The notes beneath the pieces are model-generated. The model was not told where the DNA came from. It made no database searches and saw nothing but the letters and a program-made list of their open reading frames with translations. The position numbers and the translations under genes were made by a program. 64,000 nucleotides of DNA, taken from Cristatella mucedo (taxonomy: Eukaryota; Bryozoa; Phylactolaemata; Cristatellidae). Positions 21,651 through 33,265 of this stretch are shown here, piece after piece (within the stretch, counting starts at the first letter, position 1; each line of letters opens with the position of its first letter). The stretch covers positions 1,132,501 to 1,196,500 of the forward strand of contig WPIO01000004.1 of NCBI GenBank assembly GCA_009760855.2, in the 5' to 3' direction.

Positions 21651-24233
21651 TAGCTACGAAGTAGATCGCTACGAAGAATCGCTAGAAGATCGCTACGAAG
21701 AATCGCTAGAAGATCGCTACGAAGAATCGCTAGAAGATCGCTACGAAGAATCGCTAGAAGATCGCTACGAAGAATCGCTAGAAGGTCGCTACGAAGAATC
21801 GCTAGAAGATCGCTACGAAGAATCGCTAGAAGATCGCTACGAAGAATCGCTAGAAGATCGCTACGAAGAATCGCTAGAAGGTCGCTACGAAGAATCGCTA
21901 GAAGATCGCTACGAAGAATCGCTAGAAGATCGCTACGAAGAATCGCTAGAAGATCGCTACGAAGAATCGCTAGAAGATCGCTAGAAGATCGCTAGAAGAT
22001 CGCTAGAAGATCGCTACGAAGAATCGCTACGAAGAATCGCTAGAAGATCGCTAGAAGATCGCTAGAAGATCGCTAGAAGATCGCTACGAAGAATCGCTAC
22101 GAAGAATCGCTAGAAGATCGCTACGAAGAATCGCTAGAAGATCGCTACGAAGAATCGCTACGAAGATCGCTACGAAGAATCGCTAGAAGATCGCTACGAA
22201 GAATCGCTAGAAGATCGCTACGAAGAATCGCTACGAAGAATCGCTAGAAGATCGCTAGAAGATCGCTAGAAGATCGCTAGAAGATCGCTAGAAGATCGCT
22301 AGAAGATCGCTAGAAGATCGCTAGAAGATCGCTAGAAGATCGCTGGAAGATCGCTAGAAGATCGCTAGAAGATCGCTACGAAGAATCGCTAGAAGATCGC
22401 TACTAGAAGATCGCTAGAAGATCGCTAGAAGATCGCTAGAAGATCGCTAGAAGATCGCTAGAAGATCGCTAGAAGATCGCTAGAAGATCGCTAGAAGATC
22501 GCTAGCGGAAGAATCGCTAGAAGATCGCTAGAAGATCGCTAGAAGATCGCTAGAAGATCGCTAGAAGATCGCTAGAAGATCGCTAGAAGATCGCTAGAAG
22601 ATCGCTACGAAGAATCGCTAGAAGATCGCTACGAAGAATCGCTAGAAGATCGCTACGAAGAATCGCTAGAAGATCGCTACGAAGAATCGCTAGAAGATCG
22701 CTAGAAGATCGCTACGAAGAATCGCTAGAAGATCGCTAGAAGATCGCTAGAAGATCGCTAGAAGATCGCTAGAAGATCGCTAGAAGATCGCTAGAAGATC
22801 GCTACGAAGAATCGCTAGAAGATCGCTACGAAGAATCGCTAGAAGATCGCTAGAAGATCGCTAGAAGATCGCTACGAAGAATCGCTACGAAGAATCGCTA
22901 GAAGATCGCTAGAAGATCGCTAGAAGATCGCTAGAAGATCGCTAGAAGATCGCTAGAAGATCGCTACGAAGAATCGCTAGAAGATCGCTACGAAGAATCG
23001 CTAGAAGATCGCTACGAAGAATCGCTAGAAGATCGCTACGAAGAATCGCTACGAAGAATCGCTAGAAGATCGCTACGAAGAATCGCTAGAAGATCGCTAC
23101 GAAGAATCGCTAGAAGATCGCTAGAAGATCGCTAGAAGATCGCTACGAAGAATCGCTAGAAGATCGCTAGAAGATCGCTAGAAGATCGCTAGAAGATCGC
23201 TACGAAGAATCGCTAGAAGATCGCTAGAAGATCGCTAGAAGATCGCTAGAAGATCGCTAGAAGATCGCTAGAAGATCGCTACGAAGAATCGCTACGAAGA
23301 ATCGCTAGAAGATCGAAGATCGCTAGAAGATCGCTACGAAGATCGCTAGAAGATCGCTAGAAGATCGCTAGAAGATCGCTAGAAGATCGCGAAGAGATCG
23401 CTAGATCGCTAGAAGATCGCTAGAAGATCGCTACGAAGAATCGCTAGAAGATCGCTAGATCGCTGGAAGATCGCTAGAAGCGAAGAGATCGCTAGAAGAT
23501 CGCTACGAAGAATCGCTAGAAGATCGCTACGAAGAATCGCTAGAAGATCGCTACGAAGAATCGCTAGAAGATCGCTACGAAGAATCGCTAGAAGATCGCT
23601 ACGAAGAATCGCTAGAAGATCGCTACGAAGAATCGCTACGAAGAATCGCTAGAAGATCGCTAGAAGATCGCTAGAAGATCGCTAGAAGATCGCTAGAAGA
23701 TCGCTACGAAGATCGCTAGAAGGTCAGTCGCTAGAAGATCGCTACGAAGATCGCTAGATCGATAGAAGATCGCTACGAAGAATCGCTAGAAGATCGCTAC
23801 GAAGAATCGCTAGAAGATCGCTACGAAGAATCGCTACGAAGAATCGCTAGAAGATCGCTAGAAGATCGCTAGAAGATCGCTAGAAGATCGCTAGAAGAAT
23901 CGCTAGAAGATCGCTAGAAGATCGCTACGAAGAATCGCTAGAAGGTCGCTACGAAGAATCGCTAGAAGATCGCTACGAAGAATCGCTAGAAGATCGCTAC
24001 GAAGAATCGCTAGAAGATCGCTAGAAGATCGCTACGAAGAATCGCTAGAAGATCGCTAGAAGATCGCTAGACGATCGCTAGAAGATCGCTAGAAGATCGC
24101 TACGAAGAATCGCTAGAAGATCGCTACGAAGAATCGCTAGAAGATCGCTAGAAGATCGCTAGAAGATCGCTAGAAGAATCGCTAGGCGATCGCTAGAAGA
24201 TCGCTAGAAGATCGCTAGAAGATCGCTACGAAG
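21651..24233. repeat. Satellite array of 11-bp and 13-bp words (2.58 kb)
   Basis: The array consists of two words: an 11-mer ATCGCTAGAAG and a 13-mer ATCGCTACGAAGA. The left end (21664-21960) is a regular 24-bp dimer (13+11). Further right, long runs of the 11-mer alternate with dimers (for example 22240-22375). Rare variants include GGTCGCTACG, TCGCTGGAAG and GCTACTAGAAG. CTAG occurs in each 11-mer, so TAG occurs on both strands and no long open frame exists here. No interspersed unique sequence. Confidence 0.98.
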
Positions 24234-24260
24234 TTTTTGATCACTTTCGTCTTCAATTTC

Positions 24261-24650
24261 AGCTTTTTAAGCTCCCTGTTGCATGCATATATGAAATTTA
24301 GTCTTTGATGGCAGAAAGCTTTCTAAAATTAAGGATGATAAAAACTAACTTACGAACCAGGGAGCATCTAATTATGCTCATAAATTTAAAAATTAGTCTC
24401 AAAGTGATCTCTGCCACCATATCTTCTGTAGCCTCTGTAGCCCAGTCTGGGTTTTCCTTTGCAAAGAGACTTGTGGCTAGATGGTGGTATGAGCTTGACA
24501 GTTCAGAATACACAAACTCAGCTCTGTAAAATGGCAAATCACGGGCTTGCTTAAATCAGGACACCCCAGCCAGTGGATTGATGACATCCCGATTAGACTT
24601 CATCAACTTGCTACTCCTCGCAAGACTTCATGCCTGTGCGATAACAAGCT
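24261..24650 (+). mobile_element. LINE-A coding fragment, old
   Basis: Strongly diverged match to the RT region after the catalytic motif: TTTCTAAAATTAAGGATGAT corresponds to the 'FLKLNDDKTNLL' segment, then TCTGCCACCATATCTTC, and after 24550 decayed 'KLVHAFVTSRLDF'-like words. No continuous frame. Confidence 0.7.
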
Positions 24651-24825
24651 TACTGTGTCTACCAAACTCCAGATAAATGGTGCCTCGAGCGTGAAAAAAG
24701 AGGTGCGCGTTTAAATCCTGTTGCATTGTACAGTGACTGAATGAATAGATTTCTAGGTCCTAGATGGTCTTAGGAGAGAAAGGTAATAGCTACAGAGGGA
24801 GTGGCATACCAAACTAATAGACTCA

Positions 24826-24908
24826 GGGAGAGAGAAAGACATAGAAAGACAGAAAGACAAAGAGAAAGAGAGAAAGGGAGAGCGAGAGAAGGGTAGAAGG
24901 GTTAAGAC

Positions 24909-24977
<69 letters not shown>

Positions 24978-25025
24978 GAGAGAGAGCGAAAGAGTGAGAG
25001 AGCAAGCGAGAGAGAGCGAAAGAGG

Positions 25026-25093
<68 letters not shown>

Positions 25094-25287
25094 AAGAGAA
25101 CGACAGAGTGAAAGAAAGAGAGCGAGAGAGCGCAAGAGAGAGAGAGAGAGAGGGAGAGAGAAGAGAGTGAGAGAGAGGGAGAGAGTGAGAGAGGAGAGAG
25201 AGAGAGAGAGAGAAAGGGAGATCGAGAGAGAGAGAGAGAGGGAGAGAGAGAGAGAGAGAGGAAGAGAGAGGGAGAGAGATAGTGAGA

Positions 25288-25346
<59 letters not shown>

Positions 25347-25370
25347 AGAAAGAGAGTGAGAGAGATAATA
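24826..25370. repeat. GA-rich microsatellite region
   Basis: About 545 bases of GA dinucleotide runs with interruptions (GAAAGA, GGAGAGA, GAGCGAAAGAG). The Ser/Leu-rich frames on the minus strand are artefacts of CT repeats. Confidence 0.97.
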
Positions 25371-26076
25371 ATAATCATAACAATAATAATACATTTGATA
25401 GAGAACCCTCATGGAACTCAATCTCTTTTTAGGTGCTTTACATTTGCTGCAAAGGAAGCACGATCGAATGCTTAGTGGTAGCATGCTCAATAAACTTCAA
25501 GAATAACATGGTTATGGGCGACATGTACCGGGTCAGCATGCAAGTGTGGTTAGTGGCAGCATGCACATTATCAGCACGCATAAGTACATCAAGGACGAAT
25601 CAGAGGGACCCAATAAGTGCTGCCACAAATAGGTGCGTGTTTTGTTTCTTTTTAAATGTGGACAAGTCAGGAGATATCCTGACGCAAGTAGGGAGTGAGT
25701 TCCATGTTTGAGGACCATACCAACCCAAGGTACGGCCTCTAAAGGATTTGAGATTTTTACGAGGCTTGGGTAAACAGATTCCAAAAAGTCGGTGATACGA
25801 TGCTTAGCCAGATGCGAGAGTAGATCTGATAGGTAGGCTGGAACCAAAGAATGAAGGGATCTAAATGTGATTGACAAAGATTTGAAGTCGATACATTGCT
25901 TGACTGGGAGCCAGAGCAGATCGGCGAGAAGTGGAGTGATGTGGCAGCTGTGACGGTCACGACAGACAAGCCTAGCTGCAGAGTTTTTGCACAAACTGTA
26001 AGCGCCTGAGTCCACAGTCCGGTAGACCAGCAAGCAGTGAGTTACAGAAGTTAAAACGGGATGTCACAAATGCATG
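25371..26076 (-). mobile_element. LINE-A copy between GA arrays
   Basis: Minus-strand copy: tail (AATAATAATACATTTGATA), decayed stem-loop, GCAAAGGAAGCACGATCG, 3' UTR, then C-terminal and post-RT coding sequence up to the 'VTSRFNFCNSLLAGLP' segment. Broken by frameshifts. Flanked on both sides by GA microsatellites. Confidence 0.9.
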
Positions 26077-26093
26077 AGAGAGGGAGAGAGACG

Positions 26094-26142
<49 letters not shown>

Positions 26143-26156
26143 AGCGAGATTGAGAA

Positions 26157-26236
<80 letters not shown>

Positions 26237-26250
26237 AGAAAGAGAGATGC
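26077..26250. repeat. GA microsatellite
   Basis: GA run with interruptions, starting at the 5' end of the LINE-A copy on its left. Confidence 0.97.
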
Positions 26251-26604
26251 CGCAGCAGCCTCGGCAAAATTCCTTAGATATGGCCAATCAAGTAGCATTT
26301 CCGGCCCTCAATCGGCGAAGCTCATGGAGCATAGCCTTCGACGCTTCGGCCGTGGCTTGGTCTCTGGCAGCCGGCTTAGCCTAGCTTCGATAGCATCGCC
26401 GGCCGTCCTTAAACGCCAGCTCGGCTGCGTGAGGCCAGGCACGCAGCCACGTCACGTGAGGCTACGTTACGCTGCTGAGTGGCTAGGGCGCTGCTGTCAC
26501 GTCTAGCTTGTTCAGGCGCCTTGCCAGCTTAGTGCGCCAGATGCGAAGATAATGAGCCAGCTGATGGCGATGCAACGCCGGAAGCTGGGGCCGTTGGCGC
26601 AGCA
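26251..26604. other. No feature recognised
   Basis: GC-balanced sequence with no recognised repeat. The frame at 26324-26506 is unassigned. Confidence 0.4.
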
Positions 26605-26766
26605 CTGCTGGGCCGAGATGGCCCAGGAGGTAGAGTGCCTGCTCTACACGACCGAGGTCGCAGGTTTGAATCGTGCAGCGGGCGATCCTGTATTACCAAA
26701 TGCGAGCAGTGGTGATAGCCGTCAAGGCTCTTCTGTCTCTATGCAAATGAGGCTGTAAAGCAAGCT
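26605..26766 (+). mobile_element. SINE-A copy (tRNA-derived)
   Basis: tRNA-like head with an A-box TGGCCCAGGAGG (26619-26630) and a B-box GGTTTGAATCG (26663-26673) at about tRNA spacing, then a family-specific body (GTGGTGATAGCC...AAGGCTCTTCTG) and CTCTATGCAAATGAGGCTGT. The body is shared with copies at 38.3 and 51.6 kb. The RNA could be driven by the internal Pol III promoter. Confidence 0.85.
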
Positions 26767-27228
26767 ACTATTCGATTTTAGCGCTGCGAACAGTAGTGGC
26801 TTCTGACGAAGTTCTATTCGACTCTTTGAGGTCATAGTTTGGAAACTAATAATGTGGAGCGCTGTCATAATTCGTCTGATTTTGCTAGCCATCAATAGGC
26901 TGATTCAGCCACCTCGCTATTGACTGATCGTCGCCGCACACAGGTAGCGTAGGATATGCAGTTAATGGGATCTAGACCGCAGCTCATGACCCATCCGTGT
27001 CCTTCAGGAAAAGTCAATAGCCTCGCGCACGGCAATAGTCAGTCTGACCGAAACTGCGTCGTTCGGCCGGATGGCAGACTTTTCGAAGAGCAAGGGCAGC
27101 GAGCGCTCGGAGGAGGCGGCACAGAGGGTGAGTCGCTGTGTCACTTCCGCCCGATACTACAGCCACCAATCGATGCCTGTCCAATGCGGACGATCGCGAA
27201 GAAGAACGATGGCGGCGTATCGTTGGGG
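26767..27228. other. No feature recognised
   Basis: Unassigned sequence between SINE-A and the G-rich minisatellite. Confidence 0.4.
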
Positions 27229-27990
27229 GGGTGAGGATAGGAGAGGGGGCTGATGAGAAGGGGAGAGGATAGGAGAGGGGGCTGAGGAGAGGGGGAGAGG
27301 ATAGGAGAGGGGGGCTGAGGAGAGGGGAGAGGATAGGAGAGGGGGCTGATGAGAGGGGGAGAGGATAGGAGGGGGCTGAGGAGAGGGGGAGAGGAGGAGA
27401 GGGGGCTGAGGAGAGGGGAGAGGATAGGAGAGGGGGCTGATGAGAGGGGGAGAGGATAGGAGGGGGCTGAGGAGAGGGGGAGAGGATAGGAGAGGGGGCT
27501 GAGGAGAGGGGGAGAGGATAGGAGAGGGGGCGGAGAATGGGGGGAGGATAGGAGAGGGGGCTGAGGAGAGGGGGGAGAGGATAGGAGAGGGGGCTGAGGA
27601 GAGGGGAGAGGAGGAGGAGAGGGGGCTGAGGAGAGGGGGAGGGGAGAGGATAGGAGAGGGGGCTGAGGAGAGGGGGGAGGAGGAGGATAGGAGAGGGGGC
27701 TGAGGAGGGGGAGAGGATAGGAGAGGGGGGCTGAGGAGGGGGGGAGAGGATAGGAGAGGGGGGCTGAGGAGAGGGGGGAGAGAGGATAGGAGAGGGGGCT
27801 GAGGAGAGGGGGAGAGGATAGGAGAGGGGGCTGAGGAGAGGGGGAGAGGATAGGAGAGGGGGCTGAGGAGAGGGGGAGAGGATAGGAGAGGGGGCTGAGG
27901 AGAGGGGGAGAGGATAGGAGAGGGGGCTGAGGAGAGGGGGAGAGGATAGGAGAGGGGGCTGAGGAGAGGGGGAGAGGATAGGAGAGGGGC
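27229..27990. repeat. G-rich 32-bp minisatellite
   Basis: About 23 units built from GAGAGGATAGGAGAGGGGG plus CTGAGGAGAGGGG. The plus strand is almost pure purine with several G-runs of 4-6 per unit. The right end is the most regular (period 32). Pro/Ser/Leu-rich frames of up to 356 codons on the minus strand are artefacts. Confidence 0.97.
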
Positions 27991-29407
27991 TGGCTCGCGG
28001 GCTATCGCGCTTGCAGACGACGAGCAGCCCAAGAAGAAATGCAGCAAATATTTTACTTAGAAAAACAGCTACACATACGTGCAAATGTCTCCGCAGCGCT
28101 TATCGTAGGGGGGCTCATTCCGTAGGCTGCAGACGACGGAAGACTGACGTCTGCCTCGTGCGCGACCTTGGACGGAGGCGTGACATTTGGCTGGTCAATC
28201 GAGTGCTTCCGCAGTTGCGCGGTCGCTCGACGACCCGCCTGCTGCATCGGTCGGACGCAAGAAGTCAAGGCTGAGCGAGGGAGCGAGGAAAGACGGACGT
28301 TTAGCGGTTTCCGGGGCTGTGTAATTTAGTACGCGAGCGACGGCGCGGCGCCGGGATCTGAGGACTCGCTGCGGAGGCCAGCCTCGAGGCTTCTGGCTGC
28401 GCAGCCATTAAAAAGCCTGGGAATTCTCGGATCTGCATCGTGAATTCGCACCTGGTCGCCAGCCGCATCGAGGAAGCGGTTGGCAGGCCTTGCCGGCGGC
28501 GGCGGCGGCGCTCTTACCGCAGGCGCGACAATCAGCTGCAGTCGCTACCTTCGCTTCAGTGCGCTTCAGTACGCTGCGGCTGAAATAGGCTCGCCGCCAA
28601 GGAGCGCCGAGGCCGCTCGCGCGCGCTCGGCAGCGCGGAGCGCAGTCCTGCGAGAGCGGAGCCTCGGTCCTGCGATCCGCGCTGCTTGAGCCAGCGCACG
28701 AGAGGCCTCGGCTTCGGCCAGGAAGTTGCAGCGGGCCATTCCGTCGGCGTCGCTGCAGGAATGTCGTTCTCGCGCGGCCGCAGGGCCGCTGCCGCCGCGG
28801 TTACATTGGAGGAAAAGCTAGCTCAAACTAGCGCAGTAGCAACAGCAACTAGCGCAGTACCGTTTCTAGCATTTATTGCATTCGCTTCCACTTACTGTTG
28901 CTGGCCCCGGGCACCTCCGGCTCCACCTTGGGCCGAACGAAGCGCTGCTGCAAGCCGCCGCCGCTGCCGCCGCTGCCGCCGGCGGCGGCGGCGGCTGTGG
29001 CTGGCAGCTCGCAATCGTTCCGCGCGTCGCCGCCCGCACTCGCCTCCGGCGGCTCATTTTCGGCAGCAGGCGGGGGCGAGGGAGCGAAGTACCGGCGGGC
29101 GCTTTCCCGGATATAGGCGGCGCCGTGGCGGCGGCGGCGGCGGCGTCAAAGCACGTAGCGTGCGTGCGTGCGTGCGTGCGTGCAGAAGGCCACTGGCTCT
29201 AGAAAGACGCTCTGGCGTGTGTGTGAGGCTGTGATCTCGCGTGGCTCCACTTCCCAGCTTTGGCGTCCCGCTCGCTCTCACCGGGTGCGGGAGAGCGAGC
29301 GGGGCAAAGACTTCCGCTACAAGTACAAGTACTTGCTACATCCTGTTAGTCTTATCACCAGCGTAGCACTCAAGCCGCTTAGCGACGATCTTTTCGAGCA
29401 ATCTTGA
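27991..29407. other. CpG-rich region, possible CpG island
   Basis: 28300-29200 is one of the most CpG-dense non-repetitive parts of the window, with (CCG)n/(CGG)n runs near 28960-28995 and a (GTGC)n run near 29158-29183. The frame 28686-29234 is Ala/Arg-rich with no domain. It could be a promoter-type CpG island or a first exon, but no splice or protein evidence supports that. Confidence 0.35.
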
Positions 29408-29452
29408 AGTAAATAATAATAATAATAATAATAACAACAATGCGCTTGATAA
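29408..29452 (-). mobile_element. Minimal LINE-A 3'-end insertion
   Basis: Only a (TAA)n tail and the last bases of LINE-A (minus-strand word ATGCGCTTGATAA) are present; the hairpin is absent. Reads as an extremely 5'-truncated insertion. Confidence 0.6.
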
Positions 29453-30660
29453 CAAAAGGATGGAGGCTCGGCGATAGTTTTCTTCCCGGGACCTCTGAAC
29501 TCTCTCAATTCACGCTTTATTTTAAGTATAGCTCGAACGGTGGCCGATTTGAAAGACTTTGGAAAAACACAGCGACGAGAGAAGCGCCAGAAACCTGAGT
29601 AGTGGCTGAACTAAGTGGGTCTGCCACCGAAGCACCTACAGTGAGTGGATGGACTGGTCTGGATGAGATATCTTAGATGTCACAGACGAGCTGGTCTAGG
29701 GTCGTTAGGAAGCGAGCCCTTTTTATCAGAATCTACCTACCTCTACAGCCTCCGCCCGGTCGAGCGGCCCCCAGGGCCCTGCCAGTGCAATGCCGAAATG
29801 CCCAGTGTAATTCGAAGCTGCCTGGGCGGACTAATGTCGGCACTCAGGAGCGCTAGACGAGCCGGCCCTGTGGAAGGTAAGGCGTACCTTGCCTTTCTGC
29901 CTAAAAAACGAGCGTATCTGAGCCGCAGTCTGGTAAAGTGTGTCTACCAGCGAGGAGGTCTGTCTAGAAATAGCTTAGAGCGAAAATGAACAAGCAATAA
30001 CGTACGCAGAGAGTCTTGAACATTTATTTAAGAAGGTCGCACGCTCAGCGTCTCAGCGACTCGCTGTGTCACACGGCTCGACGGATGCGCGACTACGTAG
30101 CGATCACATCTCGTCAACGAAGAAGAAGAAGGTGGAGAACTTATCGGCCGAAAAGTTAATTAATACTCGGGTAGTTAAGACAGCTCAACGGGAGTCGTCG
30201 AGCAAATCAGTCGCTGTCCTACGAATTCGTTCTGCCCCTGACCGGAGGGACGTCAGATTTCGAAGGAAAACGTGAAGAAAAACGTGAAGGCTTTTCTATG
30301 CTTCCAGGTGCGCACGCGGAGAAAGACTTCGAAACTGGCTCTTGATCGGAGCCAGACTTCTTAAAGCGGCGCAAGGGCGTGCAAGTCTGCGCTCTACAGA
30401 CGGCATCGTCTCAAGCATTTGCCGTGGTAACTGGCGAAGAGTATTCACGACTCCATATGCGGACACAAGAGTTTGGGCGGGCGGGCAGGGGGGGGGGGGT
30501 GACCGCACTCAGCGAGAGCTCAGCGCCTCGACAGTTCAGCGCAAGACGCGGCGACGCGGCTGCTGGCGCTACGGTTCTTCGTGCGGTCTGTCCGCCGCGA
30601 AGCCCTTTGTAAGTGCGAATGCAAGCTACGCAGCAGCGAAGCACACACGCACGCGCAGCA
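29453..30660. other. No feature recognised
   Basis: Unassigned. The frame 29645-29989 (115 codons) shows no family. A G-run lies at 30489-30500. Confidence 0.4.
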
Positions 30661-31250
30661 GCGACGCGACGACGACGCGACGCGACGACGACGCGACGCG
30701 ACGACGACGCGACGCGACGACGACGCGACGCGACGACGACGCGACGCGACGACGACGCGACGCGACGACGACGCGACGCGACGACGACGACGCGACGACG
30801 CGACGACGCGACGACGACGCGACGCGACGACGACGACGACGCGACGACGACGACGCGACGCGACGCGACGCGACGCGACGACGACGCGACGCGACGACGA
30901 CGCGACGCGACGACGACGCGACGCGACGACGACGCGACGCGACGACGACGCGACGCGACGACGACGCGACGCGACGACGACGCGACGCGACGCGACGACG
31001 CGACGCGACGCGACGACGACGACGCGACGCGACGACGACGCGACGCGACGACGACGCGACGCGACGACGACGACGCGACGACGCGACGCGACGACGACGC
31101 GACGCGACGCGACGACGACGACGCGACGACGACGCGACGACGCGACGACGACGCGACGCGACGACGACGCGACGCGACGACGACGCGACGCGACGACGAC
31201 GCGACGCGACGACGACGCGACGCGACGACGACGCGACGCGACGACGACGC
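30661..31250. repeat. GAC/GCGAC array (590 bp)
   Basis: Entirely composed of the words GAC and GCGAC, mostly as a 16-bp period (GCGACGACGACGCGAC), with irregular stretches. Extremely CpG-dense. No stop codon can arise on either strand, so all frames are open (Asp/Ala/Thr/Arg-rich), which explains several overlapping 230-330-codon frames. A (GCA)n run follows at 31251-31268. Confidence 0.97.
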
Positions 31251-31268
31251 GCAGCAGCAGCAGCAGCT

Positions 31269-31725
31269 GCAGTGGCTAAAGCGGCCTAAGGAATTGCACG
31301 CGGCGGCGCGTACAGTCGCATCGAAGTCGGGGGACGCGGCCGGGGGCGTGACAGGGGCTTGGTAGGGGCGTGGCGGGGGCGTGGCAGATGCGGGCACTGC
31401 TATTAGAGCTACCTGAAGCTAGTCGAGGCCTCCTAGAGGCACGATTCTTATAACAGGGAGGCAGGAACTGTGGCGTTTACTACCGCGGCGCTTCCGGAAA
31501 TTCAAAGCATTCTTCTCTATGAAGAGCGATCGACCTTCTGCAAAGCCCTGCCGTGAACACTTAATGAGAGGTACACGCGCTTCGTTATGTTTGACTGATT
31601 TTTAGTCCGACAATGATGCCGGGTCAGAGCAAGGAAAGCATGCTCTTAAGAGCGGTATGCATTAAGCGACTCTTTACAACTGAATGACTTGATTTGAGCC
31701 AAGTTAGCCGCCTGTCTGTTCCCGC
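31269..31725. other. No feature recognised
   Basis: Includes GGGGGCGTGGC-type short repeats at 31325-31390. Otherwise unassigned. Confidence 0.4.
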
Positions 31726-32145
31726 CAGTTTTAAAAAGCAGTACGCAGCAGAACTGAAGAATAGGCTCTGTTCAAGTAAACTGTCGCGATGTCACGACGC
31801 AAGTCGGAGTGAGTTCCAGGCTTTGGGAGCATACGAAGTAAAGGCACGGCCTCCACAGGATTCGAGGTTCGTACGAGGTATATGTAAGCGATTAGATTCC
31901 GAAAAGCGAGTGGTACAATGCAATGCAAGTGGGGGAGTAGATCTGATGATGTATGCAGAAAGATAAAGAATGAAGGGACCTAAAAGTGAGTGACAAAACC
32001 TTGAAGTCGATGCATCGCTCGACTGAGAGCCAGTGCAGGTCGGCAAGAAGTGGTGCATGATGTGGCAACTGCGACGCTCACGACAGACAAGCCTAGCTGC
32101 AGCGTTTTGCACCTGTTGTAAGCGCCAGATTGCCCAGGCCCATAG
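31726..32145 (-). mobile_element. LINE-A coding fragment
   Basis: Minus-strand C-terminal and post-RT coding region, from the C-terminal 'LLRTAF' to 'QNAAARLVCRERRSC'. Frameshifted. The 3' UTR, hairpin and tail are missing. Confidence 0.85.
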
Positions 32146-33019
32146 ACCAGCACGGGGGCTGGTTGACTCTGTCCAGTGATCGGCTCTTAAAGCTCACTCG
32201 ACGTTATTAAGTAGGTTTCAAGCCACATACCAGCTGGTTTCACAGAGCTGGTTTCAGCCAGAGTTGGTCAATCCGCAGCTGCTGAGCCAACAGACGCCAG
32301 TGGCGGCTAAAACATTCTCTCGCTGTTGCGCCTGGTCGTTGATGACGGTAGTGAAACTTGTAGGTTTAAGCAATATTTCAAGTGTTACCGGCATACAATG
32401 GTCCGAAATTACTTGCGTGAGTTACAACAAGCTCTTATGCGTTGGTTTAGCCGGTGACATGAGGCTACGCAGCAGAAGCAGCACGTTCAGCCTCACGTTC
32501 CGATCGAACTCGGCAAAATATGGTTTTATAGCGATCTATCGGAATTTCACGAGCGCGAGAGCGCACGAGTTCGAACAAGCTGACTAACCAGGTAGTTGTG
32601 AAATCCTCGTCTTCTTTCTTCGTAAAATGAACACGATGGTTCAACACGATATCCAGTTCGTCGCCACCGTTACATTGGTTCGAACAGTCGCGCACAGCAA
32701 AAGTTGGCCCAGACAGACGCGCAATTTATTTCTGAACGAGGAGCCGGGCCCGTAGCGGCCACCACGCCGCCGCCGCTGATGAACTACTGAGCGTACCCAA
32801 AAGTGGGTCCGCTGTTCTCGGCCGTAAGAGGGCGGTGGCTAGGTTAGTTGGGCTGACCCATAACGTACCGAACATTTCCATTATCCCAAAGGTTGGGACT
32901 TACGTTTGACTGACGTTACGACATTCCCGGACTTGATGCTTGAAAAAAGCTATACACTAGTTTTTCCTCTGATTATTTGCAGGATCTGTGTGACTTGGCC
33001 TTTGTTAGCTTATGCAGAG
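32146..33019. other. No feature recognised
   Basis: Unassigned mixed-composition sequence. The frame 32264-32587 has no domain I know. Confidence 0.4.
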
Positions 33020-33115
33020 TAATGATAATAATTCATTTGATATAACGCTCTCAGGGAACTCAATCTCTTTCAAGGCACTCTAAATTTGCTGCAAAGGAAG
33101 CACGATCGAATGCTT
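33020..33115 (-). mobile_element. LINE-A 3' terminus fragment
   Basis: AATGATAATAATTCATTTG tail, hairpin region (AACTCAATCTCTTTC) and GCTGCAAAGGAAGCACGATC. Coding region absent. Confidence 0.8.
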
Positions 33116-33265
33116 GCTGACACTGTACATGTTAGCAGTCATCGCCGACCAACTGAGTCATTAGCAACGTATGTAAATATTACATACGCTGCAAATGACT
33201 AGAACGATAGAACGATATTTAGTTCTCACGGGAACTTAAAAATATCTTATTATTATTATTACGTA
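33116..33265 (+). mobile_element. LINE-A 3' UTR fragment, diverged
   Basis: Starts with GCTGACACTGTACATG (a 3' UTR word), then GCTGCAAATGACTAGAACG, a decayed stem-loop (TTTAGTTCTC) and a TTATTATTATTATTAC tail. Head-to-head with the preceding fragment. The assignment rests on short words. Confidence 0.55.

Noticed and set aside
21651-24233. CRISPR-like array of short repeats
   Set aside because: Units are contiguous 11- and 13-bp words with no unique spacers, in an animal genome full of retrotransposons.
24753-25490. Ser/Leu-rich hydrophobic protein of 245 residues
   Set aside because: Translation of the CT strand of a GA microsatellite.
26605-26766. A functional tRNA gene
   Set aside because: A and B boxes are present, but the sequence continues into a repeated family body and the cloverleaf arms do not pair convincingly, so a SINE fits better.
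27014-28084. Long Pro/Ser/Leu-rich open frames (up to 356 codons) on the minus strand
   Set aside because: They are translations of the 32-bp purine-rich minisatellite in several overlapping frames.
28480-29234. First exon of a host gene in the CpG-rich region
   Set aside because: Frames are low-complexity Ala/Arg-rich on both strands, with no conserved domain and no definable splice donor; kept only as a possible CpG island.
30342-31397. Overlapping 230-330-codon frames rich in Asp/Arg/Ala/Thr or Ser/Val/Arg
   Set aside because: The GAC/GCGAC array cannot form stops in any frame, so these frames arise automatically.
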